From: Scortum barcoo | Taxonomy: Eukaryota; Chordata; Actinopteri; Centrarchiformes; Terapontidae | Direction: 5' to 3' | DNA: 64,000 bases | NCBI GenBank assembly: GCA_023238725.1 | Contig: CM041546.1 | Coordinates: 24,816,085-24,880,084, forward strand | Part shown: piece after piece, positions 24,111-34,703 of the stretch | How the letters are laid out: each line of letters opens with the position of its first letter | How positions within the stretch are numbered: the first letter of the stretch is position 1 | The notes under the pieces: generated by a model | Seen by the model: the letters and a program-made list of their open reading frames with translations, nothing else | Database searches by the model: none | Told to the model about the DNA's origin: nothing | Program-made: the position numbers and the translations under genes

Positions 24111-26415
24111 TATAGGACAAACATGTGCTGGGGCAAAGTCATATAGGCCGAGAGGGATATTACTTACGAGCTACTTTAGTTGTAGTTGAAGTTTGATTTA
24201 ACTTTATTTAATTTAGGTTGAAATATTTGCTATTTTATTAAGGGACTGTCTTGGCCGCCCTACTGTCGTCAGGTTCCGCGACTACCAGCGAAGGACCCTT
24301 TTGTAGTCCAAATTGTAGTTGGTGCAACAAGCCCGTTTGATCCATTTATGTTTGTATGTTTATGTGCTTTTCGCTATGAAGCAGAATATTTTTTCTTGTT
24401 AATTCAGTTTAAATGTCTGTTCTCTCATCTTTAATAGCATCATATGATTATTCTGCGTATATTAATCAAGAAAACAGAAACGGCAGTTTTTTTTTTTCAG
24501 TGGATGGCTCATACAACAGATGGAGCACTTCCTCCTGCACACACATCAATACCATCCCACAGACAAGAGAAAATGAAATTACTACAGCAGCCAATATGAG
24601 CAAGGCCCTTTCTTGAAATATTGAATCAATTCCTGGAATCCACGGCGAGAGGCCTGCATTGATTTAGCTCACAGTCTGAATGAAATTATGACTGAACACA
24701 GCACTGCAGCTGGACCCTGTAAAGATGCTTCACTGACACCCAGTTCAAGAAAAAACAAGACACAAGCAGACAAGCAGGGTTTGGTAAAAAAAAAAGATGA
24801 ATGTTTTATTTTAAGAAGTATTTTTTGTTTTGTTTGCTCTTTTTTCTTTTTGTCAAAACACCATCTTGTCATGTTCTCACTGCAGCTCAGCAGTGTACAA
24901 AACTCCCCTGAATATTTTACGCTGAAAACGAGAATGAATGGAATGTTATGGTTGAAACTATCTCCTCTGGGTTAAAAGAGAATCGAACAAAAGCCATGAC
25001 CAACAGTGGGGACTCAGCCAATCAGCATCATTTCATCTCAGGAGTCAGTATATGCTAATGACACATTTGGTGTGCAATCATCTCTGTTACCATTTGCTGC
25101 ATCGCACCTCCGGTTACTACAAACTGATCAATACAGTGCTAATATGTTGCTGTGTGAGAAACCACAGCTCACATAGACCTTTATCTGTCCTGATCATGCT
25201 AGGAAACCTTGGAGCACACTTTTTTTTCTGTTTAATTCACTTCAAGGCACATTAAAAGCGAGCTCAACCAGCAAACAAACCCGTCAATCTATGTGTAAGC
25301 ACTCTGTCCTAACTCAGTCCAAAGTGCTTTGCTCCAACCTCTAAATTGCACTATTATAGCTTTAGATTGGTCCCAGTCAATTGAAAACCAGTTTGGAGAG
25401 TTTAAATTAAGAGTCACATGCAACACAGAGCTACCATGACTATCATTTTGTGATACAGGTGTCAGTTTTGTCAGAGATCCAACAGAAAATACATTCCATA
25501 TGATGGGAGTACAAGTTTTCATCACTTAACAGCTCGCCTGGCTGTTGCCTTCCAAAAACGGACAGCTTTGCTTTGGTTTCCTCGAAAACAACAGTGGGAT
25601 AACCTGAAAACACACACAAACCCATCCAGTGGGTGAATACACGCACTAAGCAGTGAGGGACCTGACAGCTTGTATGATCCATGTGACAACCAAAACCTAG
25701 GAAAAGAACGTGCTCATATGACAGAAAATAAAAAGGTCAACACTCTAGCAGAGTTTGAAACACTAGCAAGGCGGCTCCCCATGAAGTGTCGAGTCACACA
25801 AAAATATATATCTGGCCGTATTGGGATGCCCTGCTAAATGTAAATGGAAGAACAAGTGGTGCTCTGGAAAACCTCTAAATGCATGCACGAAATGCAAATT
25901 TCATTACAGAAAAACAAACTAAAGAAATGCCATAGCTGACCTCTAGGCTCTGGAGTCTTCCTACATATCTACAGTAGGATGGACAGTCAACACCAATCAT
26001 TTTGAAATGCAAAATGTAAAATGTGTCCACAGATGATCAATGCACATCTGACCATTACAAATAAAGAATGCAAAAACAAATCTGTCAGAATATTTTGTTT
26101 TTGCTTTGTACTGCACCTTTAGTAAGTTTCTTTCAAAGCAATTTGCTATGATACAGTACATTCATCAACAGTGACAAGAAGGAAAGGAAATTAAATCATC
26201 GTGCTGGCACCAAGATCCTGAGATGTTACTATTTTTGTTAAGATCTTACATGAAAAATATACACACAATCATTTGATCTAGCGCTCCTGCATTTTGACCT
26301 TAAGAAATAAATACCCTCACTTATGCACATATTACCATCTAAATCTACTTAGAGAAGTACCTAATCCCAGGTACTGGTGCAAAATAGGAGTCAGTTTTAA
26401 GTGACACAGAGTGTT
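24111..26415 (-). other. cep76-ptpn2 spacer, probably holding the ptpn2 3' UTR
   Basis: No coding exon found on either strand. In human, PSMG2 starts next to CEP76; I saw no PSMG2-like exon here. Much of 24,800-26,415 is likely the ptpn2 3' UTR, because the best AATAAA on the minus strand is at 24,805-24,810. Confidence 0.5.
24805..24810 (-). promoter_or_regulatory. Poly(A) signal candidate for ptpn2
   Basis: AATAAA on the minus strand, giving a 3' UTR of about 1.6 kb. Variant signals closer to the stop codon are also possible. Confidence 0.4.
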
Positions 26416-29400
26416 TCACTGGGAGTACATCCAGCACACCAGCAGGCCCACAGCCAGAGCTGCACCAGCACCGACGTTAAGCAGGATGGGTCTCCAGTAC
26501 AGCCACTTCTCTCGATTCCTCTCCGAGTCGGTCAGTCTCTGTTTCATCTGCTGGACCTTCTGTGCGGTGCTGGCAATCCTCTCCTCGCGGTGTCGCTTTC
26601 TGACACTGAAATAAGAGTCAGTTAAGGATAAGCAGTCAGCAAACAGCAGTGAGACCATCCCTTCAGTCTAACGGACAGTGAGACCGCTGATGTGCCAGAA
26701 AATTTAAAAAATACTCTATAAGAATGACAAACGAAACTGTAGGAGGGAGAAGAGTGTTCACAAAAGAAAAGAGATCACTTTCTTTGAGGCTGAAAAGTAA
26801 TTTCAAGGTGACATTTTGCTGCACAGATGGAAACAAAAGCTTTAGATTGAACTTGGAAGGAAAACCAGTCCACACAGCGGAGTCCAAAGCAAACACACAT
26901 TTTAATTTTTTAGAGCTGTGTCCTTTCTCACTATGAAGCTGACAAAAAGTCCTGAGCGGTTACTTACTTTCCAGAGTTCTCTGCCATGTTGTGGTCTGGG
27001 CTGTCTGGATCTCCTGCCAGCAGGTGGTCTCCTGAGGCAGGCTGTGGCTCCAGGCAGGGCCCCGGCTGACCGTTGGGCCTGCTGTCGTTGAGGTGAGGTC
27101 TGGGTGGAGGTGGTGGAGGCGGCAGATCTGGCTCCAAGTCATCTCTGGATATCGCTCTTTGCTTGTTCTGCTTAAGGGGGATGAGACACACAGACATGAC
27201 ACATGAAGAAAAGCATGTTTTCTCCAAACTTATGAGAAAAACACACACCTTGGCGAGCAATAAAAATGCAGATTGCTCTTGTATATAACACATGCATTAT
27301 TTTTTAAGTTGCTCTTGGCAGAATTTCAAGCTTTTAAGCAACTCAGTTATTGTGCTTATTTGAGATCTTTGTTGGAACACACATTGTAATAATATTCAAA
27401 TGGCAGTTGTACATTCAACAGCAGGAAAAGCACAGGTGTAAATAATAAAAGCAAAAATGGTTGAATTCCATTTAGCTGCTTCGGTTTCCGGGTCACACTA
27501 TCTTGGCTTACTGGGACACTTGAATGAAACAGAGCCATTGTTACATGTGCTTCTCCTATGATGACAAATCCAAAGTCCGCAGTGAAAAACACTCATAGGT
27601 AATGTGAGTGCTGTATTAAGACCAGACTTAAAGAAATCTCAACTGATCCTTAGAGAATAGGTAACTCGGCTAGACACAATTAGGCACAGTTAAGAACACA
27701 GATATTAAACAGCTTTTGTTACGTAACACACATGTACAGACAAAAACTTCAATTTGACAATTTGGTTGCCACCTGAGTTTCTAGGAAACCGTGTTAAATG
27801 GGTTATAAAAATGCATTTCTGTTGGCAAACACATTACAAAGACATTCAAACAGCAGACTTTTTTATGATAGTTGATGACTTGAAAATGTTTGCTGTGACA
27901 CACTAAAAAGAAAAACCACTGGTAAAATTATAAAATAGACAGCACAATGGTTTCAGTAACAGCCTGTATTTTATAGAATTAAACTGCACACTAAGCAGTG
28001 ACCTGTCATGTTTTGGATAACTCCTCACTGACATTGGAGCTCACTAACATGGTGCAAATCAACTCTAAACGTGAGCCTGAGACATTTTACCAGTGAAGTT
28101 TTCCTCCCCAGACTTGTGACTGAGCTACCTGTGCTGCCAAGTTGTCTTGCGGGATGAGCTTGGCCCCCTCAATGACAGCCATGTAGGAGAAGCGGAGCTG
28201 GTCGGAGGTCTGGATCAGGCCCATGCGGAATTTCCTCATGTCCAGTAGCACCTTCTGTATGTCCACTGATGATGGGTCCTTCCTCTTGTCCATCTGCAAA
28301 ACAGATTAAGATGTTTAGAATACAGATGAAAAGGCTCTGCAGTTAAGCCTATTTTCACTAAATACTAGAACTCATTCAGACAGCTTAAGATCATGTTTAT
28401 GATCACGTATGGAAATGAGAAGTTCAGGCTGCCTGCTTCAAGACACCCGAGATCTGGAGATCAGGACTGAATCCAAAGGATATTACCTGTGACTGAGTAT
28501 CAGTCAGGTCCCATTCAGCTTAGAAGCAATCATGCCATCGGCTGTTGTCTTTATATCTATCTACACATGCCCAGTATGGTTCAGATGGTACTTGTTCTCA
28601 ACTGTTCTTTAAAAAATAATGTAAATCAAATCAAACTAGGAAGTTATTTTTAAGTGTACAAGTTGCAGCTTTGACTGTCTAAAAGGGGAACAAAGGGCAC
28701 TGTTTAGGTAAAATCAGTATTTTCACAAAATACATATTAAACCATTCAACCAAAATTAAAAGTTGGCTTCAATTCTTCCATTTTTCTCTATTACATTAAA
28801 TATTTATTACTAAATAAGCAACAGTCAAAGGAAAAAAAAAACACTTGCTGTTAATCATTGTTAATATACATTAGGAGACACATCATCTTTCAGGTGAAAT
28901 AAGGAAAAGAAAAAACTAGTATGGTCATTTAACATACAAAGAAGCTGATTGACAAGACAAGTTTTCAGGGCCCTTAAATTTCTTGTCTCTTACATCTCAG
29001 CCTGCTGCCCATGAAATGAGAACTGGATTATTTCTGAAATGGCTGTCACTGTTAGACGTGTTGATGTGATGAATTTAAATCCAATATATTACTTGTTTTT
29101 GGGATTAGTTCTCTGACGTTTGACTGATAGGTTTAGACATGAATTTCTCACTTTTTGTGGCTCTTTAAATGTTGGCATACAGCATTTTTCAGGCATCTAT
29201 CTCCAGTGGTGGAAAACAACTGAGAAAATTTACACCAGTGCCACACATAAGTATAATTTTTAGGTACTTCAACTTTACTATATACTACTAGTATTTCCAT
29301 TTTATTTCACTTCATACTTTCAGACAACTAGTTTATAATTACTTTTCAGTTTAAGATTATACATAACAAAATAAACATTTGATAAGCGCATAAAATACAA

Positions 29401-32400
29401 CACATAGTTCTAAATTAAACTAGTGGTTTACATCCATGGGGCTTGCAAAGGCTTATAAAACAGTGTCTTGTCAGGGTGGCTTGTTATATTTCAGATGACC
29501 TGTTTATAGTTCCACCAAAGAGAGATTTCTCTCTAAACTTGTCAGATGGTTTCATAATCAGAATCAGCTTCACTGGACAAGCATGTGTACACGTACAAGG
29601 AATATGAGTGTGTTTCAAGGTGCTATCAGAGTACTTACAGACCTTTCCAACAACAATTTACAGTAAGACAGAAAAAACACAGCTAGAAACAAGGACAACA
29701 AAGCTGAACAAAGCTATGTACAAATAAACATAACATACAGTATGTATTGAATGTACATAACATCATGCATGTAAGTGTAGGGGGAAAATCAGGTGTGCAT
29801 ATGAATAAAAGCAACTATTTAAGGCCCAAAGAGGAGAAGATCTTTGAATGCTCTTTAATGTAATGATCCATCCCCTAGGATCCCTTTCTGATCAGCGCTG
29901 TTTTTCAGATTCAAAATTTATCAAGCCAGTGGGGAAAAAAATCTCTCAAATAATCATGCCAAAAAACATATTTACCAGGTGTTCACTGACTTCTTGCGCA
30001 ACTGTAACTGAGGAAATAAAATAATTGCAGGAACATCTCATCTCACTCTCTTGCCATAACTTGAATCTCTTGAGTAATGTTTTAACTCTTTGTTCTCAGA
30101 CATCCCATCTCCCCATTCTCACCAGGACCAGGCAGGTGTCCACGAGGGCAAAGGTTCCTGAGCGTCCAATCCCAGCGCTGCAGTGCACCACGGCGGGCCC
30201 GTGCTCCGGGCCTAGTGAGCCAGACTCCCGAACCTTGAAGAGGAAGTTGAGGAAGGAGGCAGGAGACTCTGGGACACCAAAGTCAGGCCACGTGGTGTAG
30301 TGATAATGGTAGATCGTCCTCAACTCTCCTGTCTATGACAGAAAATATGTGATGTCGGCCATGATTCGAGCATTGTATAAAGAGTTTTGCATGACCGGGC
30401 TGATTTGTCACTAGGAAAACATTACACGCCTCATGAAGGCACACCATTTATTATCTCCATACATTTAGACGTCAATGCCAGATTTTACAATAGTTACAGC
30501 CACACAAGATAATACAAGTTAAGACAAGTTAAGCAACCAGGAGCTGCCCTGAAACCGAAGTCTGAAACATTTGCTTTAATACAGTAACTGACTGCAACTT
30601 TCCTGAACTAAACACACAGCAGTTTCTACCTCTCAAAATATCCTGTCCGAAATTGCACCACTGCACATTTAAAAAAAAAAAAGGTTATTATCTAAAAGCC
30701 GATCTCTCATGCTCACCATTGTGTTTTGCAGTTGTAGTACTCGGATTGTATAATAGGATTGGTCCTCCTCAGAAAGTAGCCTCACAACAAACCCTGTGTC
30801 TGTGAAAGACATCTGCAGCTCCTCTGTGGTGGGCCAGTACTGCGCACACTTTTCCTGTTAAACATGAAAATGAATTGACTTGAATGAATAGAAAGCCACA
30901 TGCTCCCGGTCGTCTGATTGATAAAGTAGCACAGAAGAAGAATAAATGCACATTGTTTGTGTATCCATCACTGGGTGTTCACAGGCTTTATGTAGAAAAG
31001 GTTCTGTGAATTCAGAGAATCAGTCTTCATCAAGAAACAACCAATGTATAGGAATGTACTATGGACAAACAACACTTCTGGTTAGTCATCCCCAGGATCA
31101 TTATAGTGAACAGATCTATGTTACTGCACTCCATAGTACATGGCAGCTTACATCTTTGTTCAACACTTTGCTAACCCTAACCCAATATTTTATGACATCA
31201 TTATTTGGAGCCAATAATGGTCCTTGCACAAGTGTGAGGTGAAAACTTAAACTTCACTGAGAGAGAAAGAGCATATATAGTTTTAACAAGGTTATTTACC
31301 TTTTTTTGTAGAAAAACTATATCAGACTCACATTATTCAATGCTTAGAATTTCTATATGTCTTAAAACATGCGCAACTGCAGATTTGATTTTCTCTTACC
31401 AGTTACATAAAATTAGTTGTTATGGAATTATGAAATATAACTTGACCAGAAAATAAATGGAATGCTGCATAAGTGCAAGGACATCTACAGCTAATATTAT
31501 TATCAAGATATGACACATTAGACTATGTCTCCCACAACTTCTGAGCATTACAGACAACAGGGGGTTAAGAAATCAACGAGCAGGTGCTGGAAGTGTACTC
31601 ACAGATCCCTTTTCAATGACTCTGTTGAGCATTATAACAACTTTGGAACACTGCTCCCATATCATCAGCCAGAAATGACCACAGGTATTCCTCAAAGGGC
31701 CCTGGAGAAGCAAAAGAACAAAATGTACATAGAAAATAAGACTCCTGTCGTTATCAAATGCTCAGTAACAGTAAAATGAAATCCTGCACACTGTTCTTCT
31801 CGTGGTCCACGTGTACTTATGCAGACATTTACATTTACATGGCCTGTACGGCTCCGTACCTGAGAAAGTATGTAAGCTCTTTGGGCTTCCTCCACCAAGA
31901 CTAAACTTGCATTGATGTAGTCATTTTCAGAGTTTTCAAGTCTTACTCGACTGTGATCATCTGAAACCAAATGAGTGACCACAGAGCAGTTATAAATCAC
32001 AAAAACATCATTTGCAATCGTGCAACTTTACATCAATCAACTCGTTTCTCAGAAGACTCACATGGGCTGACATCTCTGTAGCGGTTCAAATTCCGATTTG
32101 CTGGAAGTTTGGCCACTTTGTAAGGATATTCACTGGCTTGGTTACGGATATCCTGTCAGAGAAAAAATGACAAGCAGGAAGTTAGGAGTTTCACATTATG
32201 TTGATGGAGTCGACGACAGTGATGGGAGACAAGCCACGAGACAAGCTAGTCCATACATATAACACACAGCTCCTGTCTGACTGAAGTGGAGGCCAGTAAT
32301 ACCGACAGCATTTCTATGAAAATACCTCAGAGATAAAAGGTCTTCAATACAGTCCGTTTTTTGTGATAGATTCGTTAGAGTTGTCATCTGTTCCTGGCAT

Positions 32401-33793
32401 GTACTACTCTGCTTTGTCCTGACAGTCATTAATCAAACAGTACAGTAATTTGATTGAGTGCTGTTGTTTTTCGCACACACAGTTTTCATATTGTGCATGG
32501 CGTGAGGCCAAAGATCTCTCTGCCCACAACTACAACTGCTACTGATGACGGTAAGACTAGTTACCCCCCCCCCACACACACACATTCACACACATTCCTC
32601 TTTACACTATATGCAAATGATGCTGAAATACTGGTGACCTTTCACTTCCTCACTTCTCGGTAAAACTGTGAAGTCCAAAGCTGCAATTAGTTTTCAATTA
32701 TTAAATTAATCTGCAGCAATCTGGATAATTCATTATTATTTTAAATATCTTTTTTTTTTTTGAGAAAAAGTGTCCAAATTCTCTGATTTCTTGTGATTTT
32801 CTGCTTTCTTTGGTCCCCTATGACAGGTAACTGAATATCTATATGAATATCACATTTCAGGGCGTCACCTTGGGCTTTATGAAACAGTGATTAACATTTG
32901 TCACCCATTTTTGACATTTTATGGCCCAAAAAAACTGATAAATTCATGAAATAAAAGTATCGGCAAATTAATCGATCATGGAAATAATCGGTAGTTGCAG
33001 CCCCAGTAAGCTCAATGTAGTTACCGGTAGTTTGGTTATTTCTGATTACTGACTAACACAGGGAAATTATTTCTTTATCATCTACAAACACATGTTCCCT
33101 ACAGAAGCTCGGGACAGTCCTTCAAGCTGCCATAACAAGGTGTATGCTCTTCTTTAATGTATAAACTGCCCGGTGTAACACTGATGTTTAAAGTTGATTA
33201 TGCCAAGTGTTTGAGTGTGACTTCCATACACGGCCGGCTCTTAGCTAAACATCTCCTCGTCTATTACCCTCCGGTTAGTAACGGCACATTACAGGCTCAC
33301 AGCCGAGGCTACACCGGGGCACGAATATTACACGGTAAATGCTGTGGGACAGCTGGTGGTAAAACACATGCGCTTTTCTCTGGAAGTCCTGATGAGTTCT
33401 CAGAAACTGCAGCTGACGTCTGCCAGCGTCAGGCAGCATTAGCTAACGGTGCTGCGCCGGGAGCGCTGCACGTTTTCCAGCTACGGAAGTCGGCTACTAC
33501 TAGCGCCGACTGCTAGTTTCTCATCCGTCCTCACTCGAGTTCATAACATTACACACAGCCCCTACACAATGTGATACAGTCTACACGTTAACACAATTAA
33601 CCGAGGTCCGTGCAAGGCCAAGAGTAAGCAAAATACCGAGGAATTAGTCCAACGGGCGAGCTCTCGTATTTCGCTAGCTAAGTAAGTTAGCAGCCTATCG
33701 CCATAGAAACAGAAGAGGCCCGGAGCCCACACTTACATTGTAAAGGTTCTGCCATCTCCCGGCGGAGTCAATGTCCTCAAACTCTTGCTCCAT
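26416..33793 (-). CDS. ptpn2: Non-receptor tyrosine phosphatase PTPN2 (TC-PTP type), complete, 9 coding exons
   Basis: Classical protein tyrosine phosphatase; the mammalian protein dephosphorylates JAK1/3, STATs and receptor kinases. The product is 416 residues (human long form about 415). The phosphotyrosine loop NRYRDVSPYDHSR spans about 45-57 and the WPD loop TTWPDFGVPES has Asp179. The P-loop is HCSAGIGRSGT with nucleophile Cys213 and Arg219. The Q loop is QTSDQLRF. A proline-rich stretch (about 312-319) precedes a tail with basic KRHREER, AQKVQQMKQR, KWLYWRP and a hydrophobic C-terminus (about 394-416), fitting the ER-anchored TC48 form. Tail and neighbours (cep76, seh1l) indicate PTPN2. 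However, MDKRKDPSSVDI and the proline-rich part are closer to PTPN1 as I remember it. Start: the only ATG before EQEFEDID, with phase-0 splicing. The start region is shared with divergent seh1l. Confidence 0.93.
29555..29775. repeat. Dispersed teleost repeat remnant in ptpn2 intron 6
   Basis: Begins ATCAGAATCAGCTTCACTGG and continues through CATGTGTACACGTACAAGGA, close to a motif I recall as common in teleosts (AATCAGCTTTATTGGCCAAG). No coding part is left. The class is uncertain; it may be the 3' part of a LINE. Confidence 0.5.
32563..32602. repeat. C-run plus CA-rich microsatellite in ptpn2 intron 1
   Basis: A run of Cs passes into imperfect CACA units. Simple sequence only. Confidence 0.7.
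32680..33001. mobile_element. Palindromic MITE-like teleost element in ptpn2 intron 1
   Basis: A 322-bp AT-rich block starts GCTGCAATTAGTTTTCAATT. Its other end in reverse complement starts GCTGCAACTACCGATTATTT, so the ends form imperfect inverted repeats. The interior holds AATTAATC/ATCGAT steps and a CTGATTTCTTGTGATTTTCT-type core that I recall from a very common teleost interspersed element. No target duplication is evident and there is no coding capacity. Confidence 0.65.
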
Positions 33794-33891
33794 TATTTGG
33801 CGAGTAGTGTCCGGAGACACCGACTGGGTGGTCACAGGATGTTTGCGGCGCCGTTCACCGACTCAGTCCCGTGTGTGAGCCATCCGAGCAG

Positions 33892-33894
<3 letters not shown>

Positions 33895-33925
<31 letters not shown>
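33895..33925. repeat. 31-nt TG tract (CA in ptpn2 sense), ptpn2 5' side
   Basis: Alternating TGTG...T of exactly 31 nt, starting 101 nt upstream of the ptpn2 start codon. On the ptpn2 sense strand it reads ACAC...A. Confidence 0.92.
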
Positions 33926-33926
<1 letters not shown>

Positions 33927-34564
33927 ACCGTGGGGAGCGCTGCGGGGAGTCTGCACTGACCGAGGTGGGTTGCCAGGTCCGCGCTTCGCCTGACAAAATG
34001 AAAAAACTCCAGTCACTCGCTGCAGTGTGGGGGCTTTATTATATTTATCTACACATATCAACAGTCAGTCTGATAAGAAACTGATTTTGTTATATGCATA
34101 GGTAGTCACTTCAAAGTCTAGCCAAAGTTGATTTTACTTAAATGGTTTCTTTCACATTATACAGCAAATAAAAATATAATCAAAAACAGGAAAGACATTA
34201 GACATGCATATCTGGCCTCTCGTCTAAATAGACAAGCATTTCTGTCTACAGTCCTCTCGTCCAAATGACAGACGACTTTCTTTAGACTGTATATAAATAA
34301 TACATGTAGTTCATAGTCTAAAAGTGTTCAATTTAAATATATAATTTCTACCAAACCTGGCAACCCTCGTTGACTCGTGGAGAACATTTGAGCACAAATT
34401 TAACCAAGTGTGACCCACTCATTTTAATATGATTATATGAATTATATCTATTTTAATACATTCTCTAAGTCCATGTTGTCTGCTGTTCGGACATCTCACA
34501 GGTCAACATAAAAGTTATCATAAAGAACCTGAACACATGATTTAAACTTGGTGTGAACGCGCCC

Positions 34565-34579
34565 CCCTGTGGTCAACAC
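34565..34579. promoter_or_regulatory. CTCF-like 15-mer CCCTGTGGTCAACAC, second copy
   Basis: Preceded by CGCGCCC, so the reverse complement reads GTGTTGACCACAGGG then GGGCGCG, close to the CTCF core but with one extra G. It lies 124 bp upstream of the seh1l start codon. Identical 15-mer at 24,090-24,104. Confidence 0.4.
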
Positions 34580-34610
34580 CGGTGCGCACTGCGCACTGTC
34601 AGGACCCGCC

Positions 34611-34613
<3 letters not shown>

Positions 34614-34644
<31 letters not shown>
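34614..34644. repeat. 31-nt CA tract, seh1l 5' side
   Basis: Alternating ACAC...A of exactly 31 nt, ending 59 nt upstream of the seh1l start codon. It is the exact reverse complement of the tract at 33,895-33,925. Confidence 0.92.
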
Positions 34645-34647
<3 letters not shown>

Positions 34648-34703
34648 GAGCAGACACATGCCAGGCCTGCTAGCCGCAGCCAGTGTCTCCGGTGTATCTA
34701 ACC

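Larger units (their letters stand above)
26416..33793 (-). other. ptpn2: ptpn2 coding-exon map
   Basis: Coding exons in transcript order: 1, 33,737-33,793; 2, 32,062-32,152; 3, 31,860-31,960; 4, 31,603-31,701; 5, 30,717-30,854; 6, 30,123-30,332 (WPD and P-loop); 7, 28,129-28,293; 8, 26,968-27,167 (proline-rich); 9, 26,416-26,605 (tail). Sum 1,251 nt with stop. Skipping or extension around exons 8-9 is where mammals make the soluble nuclear form; I cannot tell whether that happens here. Intron 6 (28,294-30,122) and intron 1 (32,153-33,736) are long and hold repeats. Confidence 0.92.
33230..34703. promoter_or_regulatory. CpG-rich bidirectional ptpn2/seh1l promoter region
   Basis: CpG frequency is visibly raised from about 33,230 (first intron of ptpn2) through the ptpn2 start codon (33,793) to past the seh1l start codon (34,704). 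The two start codons are 910 bp apart and transcription diverges. A CGGAAGT ETS-like site lies near 33,484 and a TGCGCACTGCGCAC block, resembling spaced NRF1 half-sites, near 34,583-34,596. No TATA box is placed sensibly. Motif assignments are inference. Confidence 0.55.
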
